Assembly (NCBI RefSeq): GCF_008801575.1
Contig: NZ_VZPL01000001.1
Coordinates: 1-64,000, forward strand
Reading direction: 5' to 3'
Length of the DNA stretch: 64,000 nucleotides
DNA from: Xanthomonas cissicola
GTDB lineage: Bacteria > Pseudomonadota > Gammaproteobacteria > Xanthomonadales > Xanthomonadaceae
How positions within the stretch are numbered: the first letter of the stretch is position 1; every line of letters starts with the position of its first letter. Both the position numbers and the translations under genes were made by a program. The notes under the pieces are model-generated. The model was given only the letters and a program-made list of their open reading frames with translations, did not search any database and was not told the origin of the DNA. This document shows positions 1-8,086 of the stretch, in pieces.

Positions 1-218
1 TCGCTCAACGCATACCACTGCTGCAGCAGATGAATCCGCAACATCGTCGCCAGGGCGTACGGCTGCCGCCCTGGCCGCCCCGACACCGGATAGCGCGGCG
101 CGATCAGCCCGAGCAGTTGCTGCCACGGAACCACCTGCTCCATCTCGGCCAGGAAGATCTCGCGCCGGGTCTGCTTGCGCTTGCCCAGGCCCTCAGCGTC
201 ACCGAACGTCAGCTGCAT
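1..218 (-). CDS. IS5-family transposase, N-terminal part (cut by window edge)
   Basis: Reading from the ATG at 216-218 on the minus strand, the protein starts MQLTFGDAEGLGKRKQTRRE and continues through a region rich in Glu, Gln and Leu to residue 72, where the window ends. This opening (a short acidic/basic stretch, then a PWQQLLGLIAPRYP-like segment and a GRPGRQPY motif) is typical of the N-terminal DUF772 domain of IS5-family transposases, which mobilise the element by a DDE mechanism. The catalytic DDE residues would lie outside the window. I cannot tell whether the full gene is intact. The family call is from remembered motif similarity; the exact IS name is not claimed. Confidence 0.75.
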   Translation of the reverse strand, partial: MQLTFGDAEGLGKRKQTRREIFLAEMEQVVPWQQLLGLIAPRYPVSGRPGRQPYALATMLRIHLLQQWYALS

Positions 219-283
219 AGATGATCCTCTACATGATGAGGCGGGTAGTGTCGCGTATCTGTGGTGCGTTGTTCAGAGCTTCC
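1..283 (-). mobile_element. End of an IS5-like insertion sequence
   Basis: Upstream of the transposase start lies a short non-coding segment ending at about 283. Read inward from that point it begins GGAAGCTCTGAACAACGCAC, a plausible terminal inverted repeat. The next four bases (284-287) are TTAG, which fits the YTAR target preference of IS5 elements. The boundary is inferred because the other end of the element is outside the window. Confidence 0.45.
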
Positions 284-353
284 TTAGCAAATCCCGAATC
301 CCGCATCCCGGCCTGATTGCGCTGCACCGCTCACTCGCGGCACTCTTGCAGCC

Positions 354-1301
354 ATGCCTGATTCTCTTCGATCCATTCACGTCGTTGCCGGCGTGATCAC
401 CGACCCCCGCGGGCGCATCCTGCTGACCCGCCGCACCGAAACCCGTGACATGCCTGGCCTGTGGGAATTTCCGGGCGGCAAGCGCGAGCCTGGCGAGACC
501 TCCGAACAAGCGCTGGTGCGCGAGCTCAATGAAGAGCTCGGCATCGAGGCGCAGGTGGGCGATTGGGTGATGGATGTGCCACAGCTCTATCCGGACAAGC
601 GGCTGCGCCTGGAGGTGCGTCATATCACGAGCTGGAAAGGCAGCCCGCGCGGCCGCGAAGGACAGGCCATGACCTGGGTGGCGGCAGACAAGCTGGCGCG
701 TTATTCGATGCCGCCGGCCGACGTGCCGGTGGTGGGTGCGCTACGGCAGCCCGACCGTTACCTGATCACGCCCGACCCGGAGGACGACACGCGCTGGCTG
801 GAGAGCCTGGAGCTTGCATTGCAGAACGGGATCACGCGGATCCAGCTGCGTGCGCGGCAGCTGGCGCCTGCGCGTTGGCAGGCGCTGTTGCAGCAGGTGA
901 TGCGCCTGCGTGGCCGCGCGCGTGCGCAACTGTTGCTCAATCGCGATATCGCACTGGCTGCGGACCTTGGTATCGGCGTGCATCTGGGATCGGAGCAGCT
1001 GGCCGGTTTGCAGGAACGCCCGCTGCCCGCAGAGCAACTCGTGGCCGCGTCGTGCCATGGCCTGGACGACTTGCGCAACGCCCAACGGATCGGCTGCGAC
1101 TTCGCGGTGCTGGGCCCGGTGCAGGCGACCGCTTCGCATCCGGGCGCCACACCCATCGGCTGGGACGGTTTCGAGACCTTGCGCGAACAGGTCTCGCTGC
1201 CGATCTACGCGCTCGGCGGCATGCAGGTCGAAGATGTGCGTCAGGCGCGCTCGCATGGCGCGCAGGGCATCGCGGCGATCCGCGCGCTCTGGCCGCAATG
1301 A
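354..1301 (+). CDS. Nudix hydrolase (MutT-type) fused to a ThiE-like domain
   Basis: The 315-residue protein has two domains. Residues about 7-130 form a Nudix domain with a perfect Nudix box at 42-64 (G42, E48, R56-E57, E60-E61, G63), as in MutT enzymes that hydrolyse oxidised dGTP to the monophosphate. Residues about 135-315 resemble a thiamine-phosphate synthase (ThiE) TIM barrel, with segments such as RIQLRARQL, LLLNRD, GVHLGSEQL and DFAVLGPVQAT, and a C-terminal ALGGM. This fusion recurs in gammaproteobacteria. The ThiE part may be a regulatory or degenerate enzyme, since these fusions normally coexist with a separate thiE. The protein should be cytoplasmic. The ATG at 354 is the natural start because the Nudix strand begins a few residues later. 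Confidence 0.88.
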   Translation: MPDSLRSIHVVAGVITDPRGRILLTRRTETRDMPGLWEFPGGKREPGETSEQALVRELNEELGIEAQVGDWVMDVPQLYPDKRLRLEVRHITSWKGSPRGREGQAMTWVAADKLARYSMPPADVPVVGALRQPDRYLITPDPEDDTRWLESLELALQNGITRIQLRARQLAPARWQALLQQVMRLRGRARAQLLLNRDIALAADLGIGVHLGSEQLAGLQERPLPAEQLVAASCHGLDDLRNAQRIGCDFAVLGPVQATASHPGATPIGWDGFETLREQVSLPIYALGGMQVEDVRQARSHGAQGIAAIRALWPQ

Positions 1302-1413
1302 GCGCACCGCAGCGTCTGACGGCCGAACCGCCCGCACAATGCCCGCGATACCTGCCGCGGCGTGCAGCGATCCAGCGGTGATCCCGCGCAGCCCCGATGC
1401 CACGCATACGCCG

Positions 1414-2001
1414 CTAGAACGTCACCCAGAAGCAGTTGTATTGCCGGCGTAGTCGCAGCACGCTGCGCGCCGGCGTGCCACTGGCGAGGTTCTGTTCCAG
1501 CCGCAGTCCCCAGGGGCGCGGGCGGCTGGGCGGAGTAGGGAGCGGCGCATCGATGGCGCTGCCATCCAGCGACGGTGTGGGCGTGGTGGTGTCGGCGTCC
1601 CAGGTCGGGGTGTCGCTTTGCGGATACATCGGCACGATGTCCAGCAACGGGCGCTGCACGATGGCTTCCAGGCGGCTCAGCACCTGATTGGCGGCGGCAT
1701 CGGATTGCCCGCTCCACAGATACAGGCTGGACAGGCGGTTGACGTCGCGGCTGTCGACCGCCAGTTGCAGCAACGACACCAGTTCGCTCAGCCGCCGCGG
1801 GCAACCGTAGCGATACAGGCCGGTATTGCCCTGCGGGCGGATGGCAGGCGGTGCGCGGCTGGCCGCGCCGACGTCTTCGCAGCGCCGGTCGGTGAACAGG
1901 GTTTGCCCGTCCGGCGCGACGCAGCGATGGATTTCCTGCGCCTGCGCGCGCGCGGCGGGACAGGCGCAGAGCAAGAACAACAGGGGCAGAAGGCGATGCA
2001 T
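1414..2001 (-). CDS. DUF4124-type secreted protein
   Basis: I chose the ATG at 2001 because it gives a clear signal peptide (MHRLLPLLFLLCACPAARA) ending at about residue 19; an in-frame ATG 14 codons upstream would bury it. The mature protein opens with EIHRCVAPDGQTLFTDRRC, the pattern of DUF4124 domains (a short motif with two Cys flanking a TLFTDR-like strand). The rest is not recognised: a helical segment up to about residue 120 and a Thr/Pro-rich linker. The product is about 195 residues, probably periplasmic, of unknown function. It converges with the Nudix gene and lies just downstream of metF on the same strand, 87 bases away, so co-transcription is possible. Confidence 0.7.
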   Translation of the reverse strand: MHRLLPLLFLLCACPAARAQAQEIHRCVAPDGQTLFTDRRCEDVGAASRAPPAIRPQGNTGLYRYGCPRRLSELVSLLQLAVDSRDVNRLSSLYLWSGQSDAAANQVLSRLEAIVQRPLLDIVPMYPQSDTPTWDADTTTPTPSLDGSAIDAPLPTPPSRPRPWGLRLEQNLASGTPARSVLRLRRQYNCFWVTF

Positions 2002-2088
2002 CGGCGCAGCGTAGCCGGGCGCGTGTGAGCTGGCGACATACATGCGCCCGGGTGTGCAAGAGCGAGGACTGGAATGCGAAGCAGGTGC

Positions 2089-2916
2089 TCAGCGTCCGAG
2101 CAGCTGCAACACCTGCGTGGTCGGCTTGGCCAGATTGAGGGTGTAGAAGTGCAATGCCGGCGCGCCGCCTGCGATCAGGCGCTCGCACAAGGCCGCCACG
2201 ACCTCTGCGCCGAAGGCGCGCACCGCGTCGGCGTCGTCGCCGTAGGACTGCATCTTCTTGCCGATCCAGCGTGGAATCTCTGCGCCGCACTGCTCGGAAA
2301 ACCGCCGCAGCTGCGAGAAATTGGAGATCGGCATGATGCCGGGAATGATCGGTATCTCCACGCCCATCCGCTGCACTGCGTCGCGGAAATGAAAGTAGGC
2401 ATCGGCGTTGTAGAAATACTGGGTGATGGCCGCATCGGCGCCGGCATCGACCTTGGCCTTGAAATAGCGCAGGTCGCTGAGCGCGTCGGCCGCCTGCGGA
2501 TGGGTTTCCGGATAGGCGCCGACCTCGATCCGGAATGCGTCGCCGTGTTCGGCGCGGATGAAGGCGATCAGGTCCGAGGCGTAACGCAGGTCGCCCGGAT
2601 GGCCCATGCCCGAGGGCAGGTCGCCACGCAGCGCGACGATGCGGGTGCAGCCGATGGCGCGATACAGCTTGAGCAGCTCGCGGATCTCCTGCCGGCTGCC
2701 GCCGACGCAGGACAGATGCGGCGCCGCTTCGAAGCCATGCTTCTGCTTGAGGTGGCGCACCGTTTCGGAGGTGTAGCTGAGCGTGGAGCCGCCGGCGCCG
2801 AAGGTGCACGACACGTACTCCGGCGCGTAGCCCTTCAACCTGGCTGCAGTGCGGTCCAGTTGCGCGCGCTGATCATCGGTCTTGGGCGGATAGAACTCGA
2901 AACTGAGATGCGTCAT
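2089..2916 (-). CDS. metF: 5,10-methylenetetrahydrofolate reductase
   Basis: This 275-residue protein matches MetF in length and motifs: an N-terminal SFEFYPPKT strand, VSCTFGAGGST, HLSCVG, RIVALRGDLPSG and a C-terminal LHFYTLNLAKPT. The enzyme is an FAD-containing TIM barrel that reduces methylene-THF to methyl-THF, the methyl donor for methionine synthase. It feeds the methyl cycle whose other members metK and ahcY are also in this window. Here metF stands apart from ahcY. The start at 2916 is the first ATG before the conserved strand. The upstream 38 bases contain a 14-bp palindrome that could be an operator. Confidence 0.95.
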   Translation of the reverse strand: MTHLSFEFYPPKTDDQRAQLDRTAARLKGYAPEYVSCTFGAGGSTLSYTSETVRHLKQKHGFEAAPHLSCVGGSRQEIRELLKLYRAIGCTRIVALRGDLPSGMGHPGDLRYASDLIAFIRAEHGDAFRIEVGAYPETHPQAADALSDLRYFKAKVDAGADAAITQYFYNADAYFHFRDAVQRMGVEIPIIPGIMPISNFSQLRRFSEQCGAEIPRWIGKKMQSYGDDADAVRAFGAEVVAALCERLIAGGAPALHFYTLNLAKPTTQVLQLLGR

Positions 2917-2954
2917 CGCGGCGGTTCCGGCGGATCGTCTGGAGATAATATCGC

Positions 2955-2968
2955 TTCATCGCGATGAA
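2955..2968. promoter_or_regulatory. Perfect 14-bp palindrome upstream of metF (candidate operator)
   Basis: The sequence TTCATCGCGATGAA is its own reverse complement. It sits 39 bases upstream of the metF start and overlaps the stop codon of the upstream hydrolase gene. Position and symmetry suggest a repressor or activator site for metF; which protein binds it is unknown. ArsR-family SAH/SAM-responsive regulators and MetR are possible by pathway logic only. Confidence 0.45.
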
Positions 2969-4338
2969 TGCATATCGTGCTGCGACGGTTCCGGCGCGCC
3001 TTGTCGCGGGGCGGGCGAGGGCGGCAGCACGCGGAAAGGCAGGTTGGCATAGCCGGCGCGGCCGGCGTCATCGCGGACTTCCACAAACAAACGGTAGTTG
3101 CCCGGCGGTGGCGCGATCAAACGCACCTCCTCGCCCGAACCGCGTGCGCCGCTGCGGTCGCCGGCCACGCGGTTCGGCGCAATGGCGGCATCGACCAGCG
3201 GTGGCAGCGTCTCGGGATCGCCACCGATGCTGCGCGCGGTGCTTTCGGTGCGCACATGCCAGTCGTAGCGCAGTACGGATGCGCCGCTGGCACGAATGCG
3301 TGCGGTCACGGTCTGGCCCGGGCGAAGGCGCACGCTGTCGGTGGCGCGTTGGCCAGCCAGCGTGAGTGCCGACACCGCCGGCGCACGGCTGGCCGGCCAC
3401 TGGCCGGTCCACAGCAGTTGCAATGTGTCCACGCTGGGCGTGGCTTCACCCGAAGGCAGGAACAAGCCATACCAGGTGGGCGTGCGCTCCTGCTTGTCGC
3501 CCCACAGGAACACGAACGAGCCCAGCCCCTGTCGGGTATCGCTGGCGATGTAGCTGCGGTAGCGCTGTTCCAGCAAGAGCGCCTTGCGCGTGCTGTCGTC
3601 TTCGATCGGTGCGCCCCAGCGAGTGGTCGGCGATTCCCAATGCCCGGTGGGGCCCCACTCGGTGACCACGTAAGGACCGCGCCACCCGCTCTCGTGCAGC
3701 TTCTGCGGCAGCGCTGCGATATCGCCGTAAAGCTGCACGGCGATCAGGTCCAGTGCCGGCGCGCGCGTCTTGAGTTGGTCGATCAGCTGCTTGTCGAAAC
3801 CGGCCAGCGTGGTGGTGACCGGATGATCCGGGTCGATGGCATGGATCGCCTCGGCGATCTCGCCGACCGCGTTCCAGACCTTGGGATTGGTGTAATCCAG
3901 ATTGAGTTCGTTACCGACCACCCACATCAGCACCGCCGGATGCGCCGCCGATTGCCGTACCTGCGCGAGGACGCGCTGCAGTTGCTGTTTTACGGCCGCT
4001 GCATCGTCGTAATCGAAGCCATGTCGCTGGTTGCCGAGCTCGATGCCGACCGCCACTTTCAGGCCGTTGCGTTGTGCGCGATCGAGCAGGGCGCGCTGGC
4101 GTTGCGGGTCTGGATCCACGCGCCAGGTGCGCAATGCATTGCCGCCGCGTGCGGCCAGCGTTTCCGTGCTGCCATTGCCCAGGCCGGCACCCTTGATCAC
4201 GAAGGGAGCGCCATCCACCAATAAGCGGTAGCCGTCTGCTTCCTGCGCAATGCGCACCTGCGCCGCGCTTACCTGCGTGCTCGCGGACAGTGCAAGCACG
4301 CAGAGGGCGATGACGCGCGCGTTCCATGGCAGTTGCAT
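2956..4338 (-). CDS. Secreted clan GH-A glycoside hydrolase
   Basis: The 460-residue product has a signal peptide (about residues 1-26, ending VSA-AQV). The TIM barrel carries both clan GH-A signatures: E144 in VVGNELN (acid/base) and E227 in VVTEWG (nucleophile). The opening strand FVIKGAGLG and the ALRTW motif are typical of the GH2 catalytic-domain family, but the usual N-terminal sandwich domains are missing, so it is a catalytic-core protein. A beta-rich domain with NYRLFVEVRDDAGRAGYANLP follows from about residue 330 to the end. It probably acts on a beta-linked glycan in the periplasm or outside the cell; the substrate is not evident. Its last codons overlap the palindrome near metF, 39 bases away. 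Confidence 0.8.
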   Translation of the reverse strand: MQLPWNARVIALCVLALSASTQVSAAQVRIAQEADGYRLLVDGAPFVIKGAGLGNGSTETLAARGGNALRTWRVDPDPQRQRALLDRAQRNGLKVAVGIELGNQRHGFDYDDAAAVKQQLQRVLAQVRQSAAHPAVLMWVVGNELNLDYTNPKVWNAVGEIAEAIHAIDPDHPVTTTLAGFDKQLIDQLKTRAPALDLIAVQLYGDIAALPQKLHESGWRGPYVVTEWGPTGHWESPTTRWGAPIEDDSTRKALLLEQRYRSYIASDTRQGLGSFVFLWGDKQERTPTWYGLFLPSGEATPSVDTLQLLWTGQWPASRAPAVSALTLAGQRATDSVRLRPGQTVTARIRASGASVLRYDWHVRTESTARSIGGDPETLPPLVDAAIAPNRVAGDRSGARGSGEEVRLIAPPPGNYRLFVEVRDDAGRAGYANLPFRVLPPSPAPRQGAPEPSQHDMHSSR

Positions 4339-5030
4339 GGCGACTCCTGGTGGTTAACAAGACACCAGCATAGGCTTGGACACCGAAGTGCGGGCGGCCG
4401 CGCAGCATCTGCCTGGTTGGGGTTGCTTGCGGGCAATCGCATCCGGTTCTGGGGGTTTCTGTGCTGCCATCGCGCGCTTGCGTGCTTGAACCTGCGGCGC
4501 ATTCGGCGAGCGCAAGCATTTCGCTTCATTTAGTCGCAATGCGACATGCAACAAGAGGCGGTGGGCTTGGCGCCGGCTCGGGGGCGCGTTGGCGCACAGC
4601 GTCGACGACCGTGTGCCTGCATTGGCCGAGCAATCCAGGGTGGATGGCGCCACGCTGCTGAGCGATGTTGCCGCATGGCGGTTACCCCGTCTCAGGCCTG
4701 TCGTCGAACCCGGCCAACCACTGCGTGCGATGTGGTGTTGGCGGCTGTCGATTCGACGAAGACAGGGTGGACGGCATCTGCATTGCGAGTGCATGGCCTG
4801 ACTGCAGCCGCCCGATTGTGCGCGTTGATCCTTGCGATGCTGTCGACGATGACCGCTTGTCCAGTGCGCACGGTCTCTGAACACGACGGAGCACCACGAC
4901 GTTGTCGACGACCCACCATCGCTGGCTTGCTGCTGCTGCGGCAATGCCTGCTTGAAACCGTGGGGTGCATCTGCGCCAGGCGTTGACGTCTGCACGCCTA
5001 CACTGGGCGCACTTTCCATGGAGCGCCTTC
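4339..5030. other. Intergenic stretch without recognisable gene
   Basis: About 690 bases. One minus-strand frame stays open for roughly 220 codons (5019 to 4354), but its product is Arg/Ser/Gln-rich with no domain, signal or ribosome site, so I do not call it a gene. It should hold the promoters of the divergent hydrolase and quinone oxidoreductase genes. No repeat unit was recognised here. Confidence 0.6.
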
Positions 5031-6008
5031 ATGAGCGATACCACGATGACCGCCATCGCCATCCGCGACGGCAAGGGCGACGCCGACGCGCTGTACGCCA
5101 CCGAGCAACCGCGCCCGCGTCCTGCGCCGGGGCAGGTGCTGATCCGCGTGCATGCTGCCGGCATCAATCGCCCCGATCTGCTGCAACGCGCCGGGCACTA
5201 TCCGCCGCCGCCTGGCGCGCCGGAAACACTGGGGCTGGAAATCGCCGGCGAAATCGTCGAGCCGGCCGGTCGCTGGCAGGTGGGCGACCGCGTGTGCGCA
5301 CTGCTGGGTGGCGGCGGTTACGCGCAATACGCCGCCGTCGATGCGCGTCACGTCCTGCCGATCCCTGCCGGCATGGATCTGGTGCACGCGGCGGCGTTGC
5401 CGGAAACCATCTTCACTGCCTACGCCAATCTGTTCGAACACGGTCGGCTCGCGGCGGGCCAATGGCTGCTGTTGCATGGTGCGACCTCGGGCATCGGCGT
5501 CACGGCGATCCAGATGGCCAAGGCAGCGGGCGCGCACGTGCTGGCCACCGCGCGCTCGGCCAGCAAGGCGGCACAGGCACGCGAGTTGGGCGCCGATGTG
5601 GCGATCGATTCCACCACTGCGTCGTTTGTCGAGGTGGCCAAGGCGCATGGCGGTGTGGACGTTGCGCTCGACATGGTGGGCGCTGCGGTATTCGCCGACA
5701 CCCTGGAAGCGCTCAACCCGCACGGACGCATCGTCTACATCGCCTCGCAGGCCGGCGCCACCATCAAGGTGCCGATCCCGGTGCTGATGCGCAAGCAGGC
5801 GGTCATCACCGGCTCGACGCTACGCCCACGCAGTGCAGACGAAAAAGCCCGGCTGGCCGCGGAAGTGGAACGCGTGGTGTGGCCCTGGATCGAGCAGGGC
5901 AAGCTGCGCGTGCTGCTCGACAAGCGCTTCCCGCTGTGCGAAGCGGCTGCGGCACATCGTTACCTGGAGCAGGGCAGTCACCTGGGCAAGGTGGTGCTGG
6001 AGATGTAG
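5031..6008 (+). CDS. NAD(P)H-dependent quinone oxidoreductase, zinc-free MDR family
   Basis: The start at 5031 is preceded by GGAG at about 5020; longer in-frame starts add a non-conserved leader. The 325-residue protein is a medium-chain dehydrogenase/reductase of the PIG3/quinone oxidoreductase type. It has HAAGINRPDLLQRAGHYPPP and GLEIAGEI in the N-terminal catalytic domain and the nucleotide-binding sequence LLLHGATSGIG at about residues 142-152. The zinc-binding cysteines of alcohol dehydrogenases are absent. The enzyme likely reduces quinones or enones with NADPH in the cytoplasm, a detoxifying role. The gene stands alone. Confidence 0.88.
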   Translation: MSDTTMTAIAIRDGKGDADALYATEQPRPRPAPGQVLIRVHAAGINRPDLLQRAGHYPPPPGAPETLGLEIAGEIVEPAGRWQVGDRVCALLGGGGYAQYAAVDARHVLPIPAGMDLVHAAALPETIFTAYANLFEHGRLAAGQWLLLHGATSGIGVTAIQMAKAAGAHVLATARSASKAAQARELGADVAIDSTTASFVEVAKAHGGVDVALDMVGAAVFADTLEALNPHGRIVYIASQAGATIKVPIPVLMRKQAVITGSTLRPRSADEKARLAAEVERVVWPWIEQGKLRVLLDKRFPLCEAAAAHRYLEQGSHLGKVVLEM

Positions 6009-6249
6009 AACGAGCCACTCGCCGCATCACCAAGATCGGCGCCAGCGGCTGCAGGGGCCGTGCGCCCGGCGATCGACAAGTGCCGGGCGCACCACCGCCC
6101 AACCGCATAGCTACCTCGGCACGAGGTTCGCCTGTCAGTTCGCGGCCGCATCGTTTTACGCACACAGAGTTCGCACTGTCGCGTCTGAAACCACTGCCGC
6201 CTCGTGAGAATCCGCAGCCCGTTAACTCACGATCAATGGCGGCAAACGA

Positions 6250-8007
6250 ATGGTGACGCGCTCTTTCTCTCACGCTGTCCTGGCTTGCGCCGTTGCGCTG
6301 GGTATGATCGGTATCGCGCCGGCAGCCGAACAGGCACCTGCGCAACTGGCCGGCGGTGGCGCGCTGGCGCCGCAACGCATCCTGCAGGTGGGATTGGTGC
6401 TCAAGCCACAGGTGGCCATGCGCCAGCAACATGCGGCGGTGGAGCAGTGGTTGATGCGCGATGGCGGCGATCCGCTGTTGCGCGGTCAACTGGCCCGCGC
6501 ATCGGCTGCTTCCACCAGCCAGATCGCACAGGTCAAGGCCTATCTGAGCCGGTATGGCATCACCGATGTGCGCCCGGCCACCGATGGACGCTTGCTGCAA
6601 GTCCGTGCGACAGCGGCGGCATTGCAGGCCGCCCTTGGCACCCCGCTGCGTGTAGTGAGTGCCGATGGCCGCGTCGGCATTGCCGCCGCGCAGGGCGCGG
6701 TCGCAGTGCCGGCAGGCTTGCAGGCAGTGGTGCAAGGCGTGGTTGGCCTGGACGGTACCGCCGGCGCAAAAGTCGCGCCGCACGGGGCGCCGCTGAGCGC
6801 CGCGCGCACATCGTTATCGAACAGTAGCGCCGTGGTGGCCGCCAATAGCGGCGGCGCAGAAGTCGTGCGCCACAGCATCGAAGAGCTCAATAGCGCCTAC
6901 GGCGCCGATACGCTGGCGCCGGCCAGCGATATCGTCGGCGCGGTCATTGCCGCCGGCAATCTGGAACATACCCTCGTGCGTCTGCAGAGCTTCCAGGCCC
7001 TGCACGGCCTGCACACCCCGGTCACGGTGGTGACGGTGGGCGAACCCGGTGCACCGGGCTATCAGTCCAACACTGCCAGCAAGGATTCCGAAGTCGAGTG
7101 GGACATGGATACCCAGTTGCTGGTCGGCAGCGCCGGCGGGTTGAAGCGCCTGATCATCTACAACATCCCGGATTTTTCCTGGAACAGCATGATCGATGGC
7201 ATGGCGCGCGCGGCCGACGACAACCTGGCCCGCGTGGTCAGCATGTCGATCTATGGGCAGGAAATCCAGGTCGACGACGCGGTCTTCCAGGCCATGGACG
7301 CCAGCCTGACCAAGGCGGTGCGCCAGGGGCAGAACTTCGTGATCTGCAGCGGCGACGATGGCGTCTACCTGCCGCTGAGCGCACGCGCCAACGCGCCTTA
7401 TTACGACACGCTGGCGGGGCGCCCGGACCTGCGCCAGGTCGGTTGGCCGGCCTCGCACCGCTACGCGATCGCGGTGGGCGCCACCGAGTTGCTGACCCAG
7501 GGCGGCAACCCCGGCAGCTACGCCTCCGAGCGCGTCTGGAATGCCGGTGTCGGCCGCCAACTCAGCCAGGGCGGCGTGAGCAAGATTGCCTATGCGCCGC
7601 AGTGGCAGCGCACCCTGCTGCCGGGGCAGACGGCCTCCGGCTACCGCGCTGTACCCGATGTCAGCTTCAATGGCTCGTTCTACAGCAGTGCGCAGATCCG
7701 CGGCACCGATGCGCAGGGTAACGAGGCTGCCTGGTATGTGTGGGGGACCAGTGCCGCCACCCCGACCTTCGCCGGCTATATCGCTCGGCTGTTGCAGTCG
7801 CATCCCAATCTGGGCTTCGTCGCGCCGCAGATCTATCAGTACGCGAGCCAGCGCCACGATGCGCAGCGCGCCCATGACGTCGTGGTCGGCAGCAATGGCC
7901 TGTATCGCGATGGATACAATGCGAGCTACGGTTGGGACTTCGCGTCGGGCTGGGGCAGCATGAACATCGGCGACTTCGACCGTTTCCTGACGCAGGCATC
8001 GCCATGA
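6250..8007 (+). CDS. S53 family serine-carboxyl peptidase (sedolisin-like)
   Basis: The 585-residue precursor has a signal peptide (about 1-25), a pro-domain (about 35-190, containing VEQWLMRDG and the inhibitory alpha/beta fold) and an S53 catalytic domain. The catalytic residues are visible: E283 and D287 (EWDMD), oxyanion D369 in SGDDG, and S501 in GTSAATPTFAG. The C-terminal Asp/Gly-rich segment (YGWDFASGWGS) matches the calcium site of the family. It should be a secreted endopeptidase active at low pH, plausible in degrading plant or host proteins. The start is the first ATG that gives a good signal peptide. The 241 bases upstream show nothing else. Confidence 0.93.
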   Translation: MVTRSFSHAVLACAVALGMIGIAPAAEQAPAQLAGGGALAPQRILQVGLVLKPQVAMRQQHAAVEQWLMRDGGDPLLRGQLARASAASTSQIAQVKAYLSRYGITDVRPATDGRLLQVRATAAALQAALGTPLRVVSADGRVGIAAAQGAVAVPAGLQAVVQGVVGLDGTAGAKVAPHGAPLSAARTSLSNSSAVVAANSGGAEVVRHSIEELNSAYGADTLAPASDIVGAVIAAGNLEHTLVRLQSFQALHGLHTPVTVVTVGEPGAPGYQSNTASKDSEVEWDMDTQLLVGSAGGLKRLIIYNIPDFSWNSMIDGMARAADDNLARVVSMSIYGQEIQVDDAVFQAMDASLTKAVRQGQNFVICSGDDGVYLPLSARANAPYYDTLAGRPDLRQVGWPASHRYAIAVGATELLTQGGNPGSYASERVWNAGVGRQLSQGGVSKIAYAPQWQRTLLPGQTASGYRAVPDVSFNGSFYSSAQIRGTDAQGNEAAWYVWGTSAATPTFAGYIARLLQSHPNLGFVAPQIYQYASQRHDAQRAHDVVVGSNGLYRDGYNASYGWDFASGWGSMNIGDFDRFLTQASP

Positions 8008-8086
8008 CCTTCATTGCGCGGTGAGCGTGCCGCGCGTGCGGGCCTCCAACCACCGCCATGCCGGTCTTGGGTCACGATGCTGACGC

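Noticed and set aside
4354-5019. A 221-codon minus-strand frame in an intergenic gap
   Set aside because: Arg/Ser/Gln-rich, no ribosome site, no recognisable motif; chance open frame.
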